Assembly (NCBI GenBank): GCA_015039465.1
Contig: MU130544.1
Location: forward strand, 63,895-112,336
Length of the DNA stretch: 48,442 nt
Origin: Phlegmacium glaucopus
Lineage: Eukaryota; Basidiomycota; Agaricomycetes; Agaricales; Cortinariaceae
Direction: 5' to 3'
Shown piece by piece: positions 30,953 through 40,736 of the stretch. Under the pieces are notes generated by a model, which saw nothing but the letters and a program-made list of their open reading frames with translations, did no database searches and had not been told where the DNA came from. Positions within the stretch are counted from its first letter, which is position 1, and every line of letters starts with the position of its first letter. The translations under genes and the position numbers were made by a program.

Positions 30953-32474
30953 CATTGGTGGTGGGCAATGCCTGTCACCTGTGACATTTGGCTTGGCATG
31001 TGTCACATATATGTCACATTGCAGAAAGTGAGACACTGAGCTCCTCCTCTGTACAACACTCCCAGAGGGGAGTTTGAGTGATGTATATCCATATAAATAA
31101 GATGTGAATCAGATACAATAAATAAAATTTTATGAATGTGTGTAATTGTTCCTGGATGCATGTTTCCCCAGCCAAATTGATGGCTGAAGCTATCAATTTG
31201 GCTGGCATTGGCTGATATCATTTGTTTTATCAAGCTCAACATGTAAAATCAGAAGATTAAACTCCTGAGAAATGTTTAGGATACATTGTAGAGCATTTCT
31301 TATCAACAATATTAGTTATAGTAACTAGTTTATGAAGTGTTCTATAGGTTGGAAGTCTCAAACATCACACTTTGGATGAAATTGGCTGAAGATCACTCAG
31401 TTGTGAGGGGTTGAAAGAAGAATTAAAAAAAAAAATATAACTCATGAGAAATGCTGATAATATATGGTAGAGCATTTTTTGTCACTATGATAGGTTGCAG
31501 AACCCAGTTTCTGAAGGGTTTTATAGGCTGAATGTCTCAAAAATTGAAATTTAGCAGGGATTTGGGTGGGGTTTGCTTAATTGTAGGATTATAAGTGTGA
31601 AATAAAATAATGAAATTCTTGAGGAATATTTTTGATGCACCATAGGCAATTTTTTGTCACAGGAAGAGCTACAAAGACCAGTTTATGAACAGTTCTATAG
31701 GTTAGAAGTTTCAAATTTGGATTGGAATTGGCAGTAGTTCACTTATTTTTAAGGGCTTGAGTGTGAAATAAAAAATTCTAACTCCTGAGAGATGTTCCAT
31801 GTTATACAATTTTTTGTCAGTAATATGAGCTACAGAAACCAGTTTTAGATGTGTTCTATAGGCTAGAAGTTGCCAACACTGCATTTTAGCAGGAATTTGG
31901 GTGGAAAATGATCATTTATAAGGGTCTGGGTGTGAATGAAAATAATATAATTGCTGAGAAATATTTATAATACATATTAGAACATTTCACATCACCAAGA
32001 CAATTTACATAAACCAGTGTCTGAAGTGTTCTATTGGCTGGAGGTTGCAAAAATGGCATTTTGGCAGGTATTTGGGTAGAAATTGCTCATTTGTAAGGTC
32101 CTGAGCATGCAATAAAATAGAATAACTGCTGAGAGATATTTAAAATACATAGTATAGAACTTCATATCACTAAAACATGTTGCAGAAATGGATAATTGAA
32201 GTGTTATATTACCTGGAAGTTTCAGTCCATCAGATAAAGAAAGGACAGCCACCTCAAAAAAACCACATAATTACCATTTTTATGATCAAAATTCATTCAT
32301 TATATATTCCTATGATGCTATAATACATTTATCATACAAAAAAAAATCATCCAGCATGATGCAGAACTGAGTGAGCAAGCTATGTTTCAAGTGTTTCACA
32401 CTTTGTCACACCTTTGGCAGTGTGACATGACATAACACTGCCAAATCTGTAATAGGCATTGCCCACCACCAATG
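30953..32474. mobile_element. TIR-bounded non-autonomous DNA element (1.52 kb)
   Basis: The left end CATTGGTGGTGGGCAATGCC (30953-30972) is the exact reverse complement of the right end (32455-32474), and similarity continues into GTGACA/TGTCAC-rich subterminal DNA. TAT occurs immediately outside both ends (30950-30952 and 32475-32477), suggesting a 3-bp target duplication. There is no coding capacity; the interior is mainly a satellite-like tandem array. The superfamily is uncertain. Confidence 0.72.
31261..32245 (+). repeat. Six-unit degenerate tandem array, ~173-bp period
   Basis: Unit starts (CTCCTGAGAAATG and variants) are at about 31261, 31440, 31615, 31781, 31950 and 32125, spacings of 179, 175, 166, 169 and 175. 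Each unit then has a TAGAGCATTT-like block, CAGAAACCAGT, GTTCTATAGGCTGGAAGT, CATTTTAGCAGG, TTTGGGTGGAAAT and TGTGAAATAAAATAA in the same order. The units are much diverged and contain no ORF. Confidence 0.85.
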
Positions 32475-32815
32475 TATCTGGTTGCATGAATTTATAAGCA
32501 AGAACTCGATATGACACAATGCAGAACTTGCTTACCAGTAAGTGAATAACCCACAAATATAAGTATTAGAAATATGTTCAGATACTCAAGTCAGATGATT
32601 AAATATAATCATTGCAGTGTATATTACAGCATAACACATGTCTCGCAAGGATGTACGTTATTTGCCAGTACACATCAAGTGACGGGATATAGGTGGGTAG
32701 GATTTGAAAGATGAAATGTAGAAAACCAACATATTTGGTTATGGTTATATTTGTCAAAGTTTGCTGCATAAGCAAACAAATAATAATAATAGTGCTAAAA
32801 ATACAATTTTGTCTG
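32475..32815. other. Short AT-rich stretch, no feature seen
   Basis: Lies between the TIR element and the retroposon. No ORF or repeat end was recognised. Confidence 0.4.
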
Positions 32816-32829
32816 CATGTTTTTGGCTT

Positions 32830-33623
32830 TTTTTTTTTTTTGGCTAATCTCGTTTATAGTGCATTTGTGCTACAAGCATATGTACACTCGGAACAGGATC
32901 TAGAACAAGGGTCTACTTTACTATAGGTCGACTGGGGCCGGAGCCCTATCTATACTAATTAAGTAGTTGTATGCTATAGTGGATGGTGATAACTCCCTTT
33001 CGGTTGTTCCTTACGGAGACGTGTTTACACGTTTCATTATCTTGCCGTAACCCCTAAACCCCCTTCCCATTCCAGAATAGGTACGTAATACTTCGCCAAT
33101 TGTAGATCCGAGCCAGGTTTCCCACATGTTTTTCCCATATGATATCGACCCAGAAACCTCCACCAGAGCATGTGACAGGGCACGAAGCTGTGTGACTGAT
33201 GATTGGAAGCGCTGCCGGTGCGTCTTTAATGCATATTAATTTGGGCCAATGATGTCGTTGCCGAAGTCAATAAGATTGTTACCAAGGAATGATGAATGTG
33301 AGAGAATGGATGAGTCAGCAAAGTCGACTAAGGTGAACCGATGATATGGTATAGCGGATAAATCCTCCCTAAGTTTCTCGCCAGAGTGTGATATTGGTAA
33401 TCGCGGTGTAGCCTCCCATATTTACCACTTAACTCGTCACCCTGCTAATGTCACAGAGGACCCCAAACCCCCCCCTAACAGGACAATACCCTCAACTAGT
33501 ACTCCGAGTGATCTGAAACCTCCGGTGTCAACATGTAGTCCAAAAGGTGGTAGGGCAGGGAATCGAACCCATGATCTCCTAAGTTGCAGGAGAACGCGCG
33601 GTAACCACCACACCAGCGCGCCC
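32830..33623 (-). mobile_element. tRNA-headed, poly(A)-tailed retroposon (SINE-like, 794 bp)
   Basis: Exact 14-bp target duplications CATGTTTTTGGCTT flank it at 32816-32829 and 33624-33637. In minus-strand sense it starts with a tRNA-like head and ends in an A-run (T-run on the plus strand, to 32841). These are the marks of LINE-type target-primed insertion. The body is CpG-rich, unlike its left neighbourhood, so it is probably recent. At ~0.8 kb it is long for a SINE; it has no ORF. Confidence 0.87.
33545..33623 (-). ncRNA. tRNA-like head with internal pol III promoter boxes
   Basis: On the minus strand: a box A-like TGGTGTGGTGGTTA near 33600, a possible arm TCTCC...GGAGA in the middle, and a perfect box B GGTTCGATTCC near 33560. 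The anticodon loop lacks a proper U33 and the acceptor ends do not pair well, so this is a tRNA-derived promoter and not a working tRNA. Confidence 0.75.
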
Positions 33624-33637
33624 CATGTTTTTGGCTT

Positions 33638-34029
33638 ATCATCAGTAACTATTGTACACTTAGAACAAAAACAGAAGACATTCTAACTGAACTTGATAAC
33701 AATCGTTGAGCCACATCTCGAATAAAATATGTTACTAACAACTATTTGCTAGAGCGGCTCTGATAGAACATGATATTCGAAGGGGACCTTGGCCATCTAC
33801 CAATTGCCACTGTGCCATTCTTGTCGACTCGTATGTCTTCTTCCCCTCATATGAGGATTGGTCACGGGTCTACAGACTACCATTCTCGAGTAAGGCGACT
33901 GTTCTTCCATTCTACATCCACCCAACAGCCATTGCTCTGCTTGACCCAGTAATGTTTGTCCAATACCACTCAATGCTCAAGCACTATCTGCACAAGAACA
34001 TAAGAAAACAGAGAAAAGAAAAAATGATC
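33638..34029. other. Flank between the retroposon and WD-kinase unit 1
   Basis: Contains the second copy (~33716-33812) of the dispersed repeat at 21053-21165. A plus-strand ORF at 33770-33952 (MIFEGDLGHLPIATVPF) has no recognisable relatives and is probably chance. Confidence 0.4.
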
Positions 34030-34244
34030 AATGTTTCAGAAAGCATAACAATTCTTTCAATCAAGAGGACTTATTATGAAAGTGAACAGCAATACAACAC
34101 TGTTCTGGAGATAACAATGATACCGAAGCATGGTGGAAAGTAAATCAAGTAAGTAATTAGCTATGGTGAAAGACAAAACAGACTTCCGAACACACCAATT
34201 TCGCAAGAAAGACTCAGAGTTTTGGTAACAGAACGAAACTCCAT

Positions 34245-36391
34245 TTACACCAATTCATTCAAGCGCCCCACGTAGCTTGCCATGTCAGGACGTTTTGTGG
34301 GATTCTGGTTCCATCCCTCATTCCACAAAGACCAGAGTACATCACCAACGTCCTGGGGCCTATCGGGGCGGCGGCTCTGAAGAACCTGGCCAGGAACTAA
34401 AGCGTCGTTAACACCTTCAAATGGATGGCTCGCAGTGAAGACTTCCTATTTCCTACTATTAACAATCTAAAAAGACTTCCAAGTTGAATTTGAAATTAAA
34501 TACCAAGGAAGTCATCATAACGGAATACACATCTGTCGCGAAAGTAGTTTTTGGTGATGAATCTTCCAACAACTCTGGCGCCATCCAGCGGTAGTATGAT
34601 ACATTCATTGTCCCGCTCAATATCAAAGGGCTGCTGGTGAGAACGGAAAGTAGGCCAGGGTCAGCTAGACGTGCGTTTCCGAGCTCATCAACCAAAACAC
34701 TTGACTAGTTTTAACTTCAAATTCCGTTCCTGAAATTACGAAGCTTGAATGAACATACTGCTCGTATATCCGAATGAATAATTCCTTCTGCTGGGGAAGA
34801 GTATGTAAGTGTATAGTATAGGGAGAACAAGACACGACTCACAGTGAAGGTACGCAACACCTCTGGCTACACCAATGACCATTTGCATCTTGTCGTACTT
34901 TTCATCCGATTTGATGTATTCACTTAGAAGACCTATCACAGATGAACACATTTCGGAAAGTCTGATAGACTGCAAGTTCATACGTACCGTTTGACATCCA
35001 CGATGTGACCATTGCAGGAAATCTACCAAAGCCCATACTGATACCCAATAACGGAACGAGGTTATCGTGTTTCAAGTTCCACCACCCAGTTAGGCGCTTG
35101 GTGAGTAGCTTGGTAAAAATACCGTGAATGGAAATACAATGGGCATAAAAGTTTTAAATTTACGTACATCTTCAAAATTTAGGCTTTCTTGTGCCTTGCT
35201 GCGTGGATTAAAGCTGGGACGTACTGCCTTGATCGCGACGGCGTGCTGGAAAAAGCATGGTGTGTCGAGATTCCATACACCCCGGTAGATATCGAAGTAG
35301 ATGCTAACAAAAGGGTCTGGTTTCGATTTCACGATCTTATTGGTGATATCAAATTCTGCAAGTTCGGACGAGACGGAAGGTTTTCCTTGCGTCTGGCGAT
35401 TGTGGTGGGGTGGATTCTGCTGGCCCGGTAGCGTCTGCTGGAGTAGATTGAGCTCATATAAAGAGATCTTGTCGTCAACGGCCACGGCAACGCGATTCCG
35501 AGGACCATCCAAGGCCATGTTCTTTGCCATAGCCGGCAGCCCAGAGTTGGCGACATATACACCTCGAGCAATATCCCACACAGTAAGACAGCCAGCACAA
35601 ATAATTATGAGTGCAGTGCTATCCGGCACAAAGATAAGGGAGGTAATGGGGCCGGATCGATCACGAGGTAGTAGCCTCGCGAGTGAGACATTCGTCCTAT
35701 CACCTGCATCCCAAAGATGGATGTCACCAACAACATCGCCCGTCGCAATCCATTTGCTGTCCTGCGACCAGGCGCAAGCAGAAACTCTTACGGAACCGAC
35801 TGGGGTGAGTTGGCAAAGAAGCGTAGAGGTGTTGGGGAAAGTGTATAATAGGATGTTAAGCTGTCCATTGTCGCGACCAACAATGAACGAGTCGGGTTGA
35901 AGCGGACAATAGGCGAAACTCGTTGCCTTCACAGTATAAATCTGAGTAAACCTCGAAGACGTGAAGCTAGTTGGGTCAAATTCACAAAGACGTCCATCAA
36001 GGCCTTGGGCGGTAATCATCTCGCCATCAGATCTGAAGACAGCAATCGTAGGTGCAGCATAATACGAATTACACACTCCCCATAGGCTCCACGCCCTTGC
36101 TCCAGGTGAATTTCGCTTCACCAGTTGGGTGCCCTTCGATCCAACGACGGCGGCCATGTCCGGGCCAGTTGGTGAAAAGACCACAAATGACCAGTCGTCA
36201 AACGACGAGGTAGCGGCACCAGTAGCTGTCTCCCAGAACTGGACTTTGCCATTGCTATAATTCGGGCTGTTCACGGCCATTGTCCCAGCTATAATTGTTC
36301 CGTCTGATGAGAAGGAAAGGGAGTAGTGGGATGACCCAATGAACCAGCTGGGCTTTTCCTCGATGAAAACGGATTTAGAGGAAATTTCCAT
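34245..36391 (-). CDS. WD40-repeat protein with C-terminal TKL-like (pseudo)kinase domain, copy 1
   Basis: Starts at ATG 36391. The N-terminal ~300 residues form a WD40-type propeller (SLSFSSDGTIIAG, VQFWETATG, FVVFSPTGPD, ACAWSQDSKWIATGD, IHLWDAGDR, SLIFVPDS, LTVWDIARG). A Pro/Gln linker (QQTLPGQQNPP) follows, then DPFVSIYFDIYRGVWN and HAVAIKAVRP, the kinase N-lobe with its Lys. Spliced exons add NLKHDNLVPLLGISMGFG, VIGVARGVAYLHC, EGIIHSDIRA, VLVDELGNARLADPGLLSVL, YYRWMAPELL and the last exon DVGDVLWSLWNEGWNQNPTK, ending at 34245. Several catalytic positions are changed: HSD for HRD, Ser for the metal-binding Asn, DPG for DFG, and no Glu at the expected helix-C position (LTGWWNLKHDN). Likely a pseudokinase scaffold, though this is inferred from hand splicing. 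Confidence 0.8.
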
Positions 36392-36427
36392 AGTGTGAGG
36401 GTGAAGATAATGAGGGAGTTGCTGCGA

Positions 36428-36560
36428 TCCAATGAAGACGATTAGATGAAAGCTCGGGTGTTTATACTGCGTTTATAACGAGGGTCTACAGAATGTAGTC
36501 CGATGAAGATGATTAGACGAAAGCTCAGGGTTTACTGTGTTTGTACAACGTGACTATAAC
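36428..36560. promoter_or_regulatory. Duplicated ~65-bp segment in the promoter of WD-kinase copy 1
   Basis: 36428-36498 and 36499-36560 both read CCRATGAAGAYGATTAGAYG, then GAAAGCTC, GGGT, TTTA.CTG.GTTT and AACG. The WD-kinase copy 2 promoter has a single unit (40779-40845). The region is immediately upstream of the start codon, so dosage or timing may differ between the copies. Confidence 0.6.
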
Positions 36561-36757
36561 AGAGAAGAAGTGATCTTCAGCAAATCTTCGACGTTATCTG
36601 ATGTCAGATGACTTACTACATTCACATGGAAGACCAGGAAATCTGAATTTCCAGAAGCGCTGAAGGGTATATGATTCGGTGATCTGCGCGGGAGGTCAAA
36701 AGTCACATTCCTTCGAGCTTGAATCTCACGTTACCTGGAAAAGGTTGATGATAATAT

Positions 36758-37042
36758 GTATATGCCAGCCCAAGGCGATAATTTGGATGCATTATTATTA
36801 AATAGAAGGTGGGTTGAAACTCTGCTCTCCATCGGAGTGAGTTCCGCTTCTGCATTGCGTGCTGTTACTATTAGTCACTCGAGAACACAAGGGACTCCTT
36901 GATCTTGGAAAAAGATCATATGAGTGGCTATAATCTACGGTTGTATATATACAATACGCACTTATTTTTTTATCCCATCGTTAAATTAAATATCCTTTTA
37001 CCTCCCTTCTCTGTGTATCGATTGACGCCTCCCCATTCTTCA
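36758..37042. other. Spacer between duplicated units, no feature
   Basis: AT-rich with TATATATAC near 36945; no gene recognised. Confidence 0.4.
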
Positions 37043-37127
37043 ATTTTTGTTTCGACCACGCCACCCTTTCTGATTATCATATTTAGCTCGTGAATCTAAC
37101 GCGGTGTAACAGGAAATGACACTTACT
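37043..37127 (+). repeat. Dispersed block, second copy of 12334-12420
   Basis: Same ~87-bp block as at 12 kb with scattered substitutions. Here it runs into the ATG of the small ORF at 37116. Confidence 0.7.
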
Positions 37128-37280
37128 CAAATTTTTCACAATGATGCCGCCATACATGCTCCCGCCAGTGGCACCACCGTCATCTCATTCCATAAGCCAC
37201 AGCTCAACGTTGTGGGACCACCCTTCCTCCTCTATCTTCCTTCTCCAACCCTCGCCGTCAATCTAGATCGCTTTTCATGA
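37116..37280 (+). CDS. Small unidentified ORF (54 aa)
   Basis: ATG at 37116 reads MTLTQIFHNDAAIHAPASG, later KPQLNVVGPPFLLYLPSP, stop TGA at 37278. It is compositionally protein-like, but no family is recognised. It could be an exon, since a GTAAGT lies downstream near 37340. The block in front of it is duplicated at 12 kb, where the ORF is interrupted after its first few codons. Confidence 0.25.
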   Translation: MTLTQIFHNDAAIHAPASGTTVISFHKPQLNVVGPPFLLYLPSPTLAVNLDRFS

Positions 37281-38179
37281 ATGACCAAACACACCCTCTT
37301 CTGCTAGCCGTACGTTGCCGTCTCAAACGTACTCGCATTCTTGGTAAGTTGGGATGGCGTCAATTATTACATCATTGAAAACAATTTGAAGGTTGGCAGC
37401 AGGGTTGTGGATAAACATCAAGCACAGCAGAAGGCGGCACCAGGTCAATTCCATAGCGCTGAATTGGGATCCCGGAAAGACTTGTTGGAAATGTCGACAG
37501 AGGAGAACATGGTTCTGATGAGCATCGACGGTCCAATAACCCAATTCGTAGTGTATACACCCTGTTGTAATCCATTCGCGACACCCAGACTTCAGTCGTT
37601 ATGACTGTGAATGCCCATTCGCCTTTGCCTTTGTCATCTATTATGAATAGTAGTAGTCTTGGTTCAAGGAAGAAATGATGCCTCAAGAAGCGGTCCTGCG
37701 TAGTCGGTCGGTTAAAAACGCTACTGGTAATTGGACCGGAAACTGCAATTGCGATTAAATATAAAAAGGAAAAGTGGAAATCAACTTAGATAGAGAGTCT
37801 TAGGACATAATGGTTGGAAAGCCAAAAGAAGGCGCATTTCAAAATATTCCAATTTTGGTCACATGCGTCCCTTGAGTTCGACTTGACTTAGACTCATGGG
37901 AAGTTTTGCAACGCATTGTTACAGTAAGACCCCTTGTAAGTTCGATTTATGTGTACACTCGCCCTTACAATGACTCCCAGATTAAATCATACGATGAACT
38001 ACGTACGACAGTCAGCTCAGACTTTCACGCAGGGTTAACATCCAAAGATTGTGGTGATGCAAACCTTAGTCATGAAAGCAAAGAACAGTTAAATCGACGT
38101 TCAAAGCTACTACAAAAAGCATGTTCAACCCAATATCCATTGTTCCTTGTGCTTCAAAATATAATCACTGTTTCAGAGA
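37281..38179. other. Spacer with unassigned ORFs on both strands
   Basis: Plus 37341-37604 (DGVNYYIIENNLKVGSRVV) and minus 37686-37372 overlap each other; neither has a recognisable domain and I cannot choose between them. Plus 37906-38211 is likewise unassigned. Confidence 0.3.
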
Positions 38180-38401
38180 GCATAACTCTTACATTTGTTA
38201 CCTTCCTTTAATTCAAGAGAATCCATTATGAAAGCGAACAGGAATACAACACTGTTTTCCTGGAGATGACGATGATACCGACGCACGGTGGAAAGTAAAC
38301 CACTCCTGTAAGTAATTAGCTATGATGAAAGGAAACACAGACTTTCGAACACACCAATTTCGCAAGAAAGACTCAGTTTTGGGAACAGAATGAAACCCCA
38401 T

Positions 38402-40736
38402 TTACATCAACCCATTCAAGTGCCCCACGTAGCTTGCCATGTCCGGACGTTTTGCGGGGTCCTGGTTCCATCCATCATTCCATAAAGACCAGAGCACATC
38501 TCCAACGTCCTGGGGCCTATCGGGGCGGTGGTTCTGGAGAACCTGGCCAGGAACTAGAGCGTCGTTAACACCTTCAAACGGATGGCGAGCAGTGAAGATT
38601 TCCTATTTCCTACTATTAACAATCGAAAAGGACTTCCAAGTTGAATTTGAAATTAAATACCAAGGAGGTCATCGTAACGGAATACACATCTGTCGCGAAA
38701 GTAGACTTCGGGGATGAATCTCCCAACAACTCTGGTGCCATCCAGCGGTAGTATGATACATTCATTTTCCCACTCAGCATCAAAGGGCTGCTGGTGAGAA
38801 CGGAAAGCAGGCCGGGGTCAGCCAGACGTGCGTTTCCGAGCTCATCAACCAAGACACTTGACTAGCTTTAATTTCAAATTTCGTTCCTAAAATTGAGAAG
38901 CTTGAATGAACATACTGCTCGTATATCTGAATGAATAATGCCTTTTGCTGAGGAAGGGCATATAAGTGCCCAGTAGTAGAAGAACAAGACACGACTCACA
39001 GTGAAGGTACGCAACACCTCTGGCTACGCCAATGACCAATTCCATCTTGTCGTACTTTTCATCCGATTTGATGTATTCACTTAGAGAACCTATTACAGAT
39101 GAGCACGTTTCGGAAAGACTGATAGACTGCAAGTTCATAAGTACCGTTTGCCATCCACGATATGACCATTGCGGGAAATCTGCCAAAGTCCATACTAACA
39201 CCCAACAACGGAACGAGGTTATCGTGTGACAAGTTCCACCACCTAATTAGACACTTGGTGAGTAGCTTCGTAAAAAATACCGTGAATGAATATATAAATG
39301 GCATAAAAGTGAAATTTATGTACATGTTCAAAATTTAGCCTTTCTTGTGCCTTGCTGCGTGGATTAAAGCTGGGACGTACTGCCTTGATCGCGACGACGT
39401 GTTGGAAGACCCGTGGTATGTCGAGATTCCACACACCACGGTAGATATCGAAGTAGATGCTAACAAAAGGGTCTGGTCTCGATTTCACGACGTTATTGGT
39501 GATATCAAATTCTACAAGTTCGGATGGGATCAAAGGTTTTCCTTGCGTCTGGCGATTGTAGTGGGGTGGCTTCTGCTGACCCGGTAGCGTCTGGCTTGGT
39601 AGTGTCTGGGTTGGTAGCGTCTGGCTTGGTAGCGTCTGGCTTGGTAGCGTCTGGCTTGGTAGTGTCTGGGTTGGTAGCGTCTGGCTTGGTAGCGTCTGGC
39701 TTGGTAGCGTCTGGCTTGGTAGCGTCTGGCTGGGTATCGTCTGCTGGGGTAGCTCAAGCTCATATAAAGAAATCTTGTTGTCAACGGCCACGGCAACACG
39801 ATTCCGAGGACCATCCAAGGCTATGTTCACCGCTTTAGCCGGCAACCCAGAGTTGGCGACATATACACCTCGAGCAATATCCCACACACTAAGATAGCCA
39901 CGACAAATAATCATGAGTGCAGTGCTGTCCGGCACAAAGATAAGGGAGGTGATGGGGCCGGATTGAACACGAGGTAGTAGCCTCTCGAGTGGGACGCTAG
40001 TCGTGACACTTGCATCCCAAAGATAGACGTCACCAACATTGTCGCCCGTTGCAATCCATTTTCCGTCCTGCGACCACGCGCAAGCACAAACCCCCACAGA
40101 GACTGGGGTGAGTTGGCAATGCACCCTGGGCCGGCCGGCCAAGGGGTATGATTGGATTGTAACTGTAAGCCCGTCGTAACCAACAATGCACAATTTGGGT
40201 TCAATCGGACAGTAGGCGAAATTTTTTAGAAAGTCCTCGACAGTTGTTTTCTTGTAATTGTCGTCTAGGTCGTATTCATAAAGCGATCCATAAGTGCCTC
40301 GCACGTCAGAATCGAGCGATCTATAAATGCCTCGCACGTCAGAATCGGGAGTGCGCATCACCATAATCCTCTTGCCGTCAGGACTGAAAGTACACATCAC
40401 TTCATGGCCACCAAGACTTTTTCCCCGTAGGTGCCAAGTCTTTCCTCCAGGGGACTTCCGTTTCACCATTTGGGTGCCGTTCGGTCCAACGACAGCGCCC
40501 ATGTCCGGGTCAGTTGGTGAAAAGACCACAAATGACCAGTCGTTAAATGATGAGGTAATGGTGCCAGTGGCTGTCTCCCAGAAGTCGACTTTGCCTCTAG
40601 GGTAGTCTGGGCTCTTCGCGGCCTTCGTCCCAGCTATAGTCGTTCCATCTGATGAGAAGGAAAGAGAGGAGTGGGATGACCCAATGACCCAGCTGGATTT
40701 TGTCTTGACGAAAACATATTTGAATGCATCTGCCAT
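38402..40736 (-). CDS. WD40-repeat protein with C-terminal TKL-like (pseudo)kinase domain, copy 2
   Basis: Starts at ATG 40736 (MADAFKYVFVKTKSSWVIG). Same order as copy 1: WD40-like blades (VDFWETATG, CAWSQDGKWIATGDNVGD, VYLWDAS, LSVWDIARG), a linker, DPFVSIYFDIYRGVWN, VVAIKAVRP, then spliced kinase exons (NLSHDNLVPLLGVSMDFG, VIGVARGVAYLHC, KGIIHSDIRA, VLVDELGNARLADPGLLSVL, YYRWMAPELL) and a stop at 38402 (GRLNGLM). It shares the HSD, Ser-for-Asn and DPG changes with copy 1, so they predate the duplication. Unique to this copy are a 15-bp minisatellite that lengthens the linker to about ten QTLPS/QTLPT repeats and a duplicated 33-bp piece (DSDVRGIYRSL/DSDVRGTYGSL). No internal stop seen in the first 497 codons. 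Divergent from membrane-protein copy B. Confidence 0.8.
39586..39750. repeat. 15-bp minisatellite, 11 units, coding (QTLPS/QTLPT on minus strand)
   Basis: Units are AGCGTCTGGCTTGGT with the variant AGTGTCTGGGTTGGT at positions 2 and 6, giving a 60-bp higher-order repeat (units 2-5 and 6-9); units 10 and 11 are diverged. WD-kinase copy 1 has only one related unit at the same place. Being a multiple of three it keeps the frame. Confidence 0.95.
40284..40349. repeat. 33-bp tandem duplication inside WD-kinase copy 2
   Basis: 40284-40316 and 40317-40349 differ at only a few bases (both contain GCCTCGCACGTCAGAATCG). In frame; adds 11 residues, DSDVRG plus five, to the WD40 region. Confidence 0.9.

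Larger units (their letters stand above)
34030..36757. repeat. Segmental duplication unit 1 (WD-kinase gene with flanks)
   Basis: Aligns with ~38180-40983. Shared 3' flank: CAATACAACACTGTT, GGTGGAAAGTAAA, TAAGTAATTAGCTATG, GAACACACCAATTTCGCAAG. Shared 5' flank: GAGGGTGAAGATAAT, CCAATGAAGACGATTAGA, TTTATAACGAG, CCAGAAGCGCTG, GTTGATGATAA. Confidence 0.85.

Noticed and set aside
30723..31036. Ile/Met- or Ile/Thr-rich ORFs in the ATN tract as membrane proteins
   Set aside because: They are translations of a trinucleotide tract in frames unrelated to the helicase; only the Asp/Asn frame makes sense as a linker.
31261..32245. CRISPR array or other spaced repeat system
   Set aside because: The repeats are long, degenerate and directly adjacent, with no constant-repeat/variable-spacer pattern, and the genome is eukaryotic.
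33545..33623. A functional tRNA gene on the minus strand
   Set aside because: Box B is perfect, but the anticodon loop lacks U33, the acceptor arm does not pair, and the sequence is the head of a retroposon with target duplication and A-tail.
39524..39838. Plus-strand ORF of Val-Ala-Ser-Gly-Leu repeats
   Set aside because: It is the antisense reading of the 15-bp minisatellite in WD-kinase copy 2.
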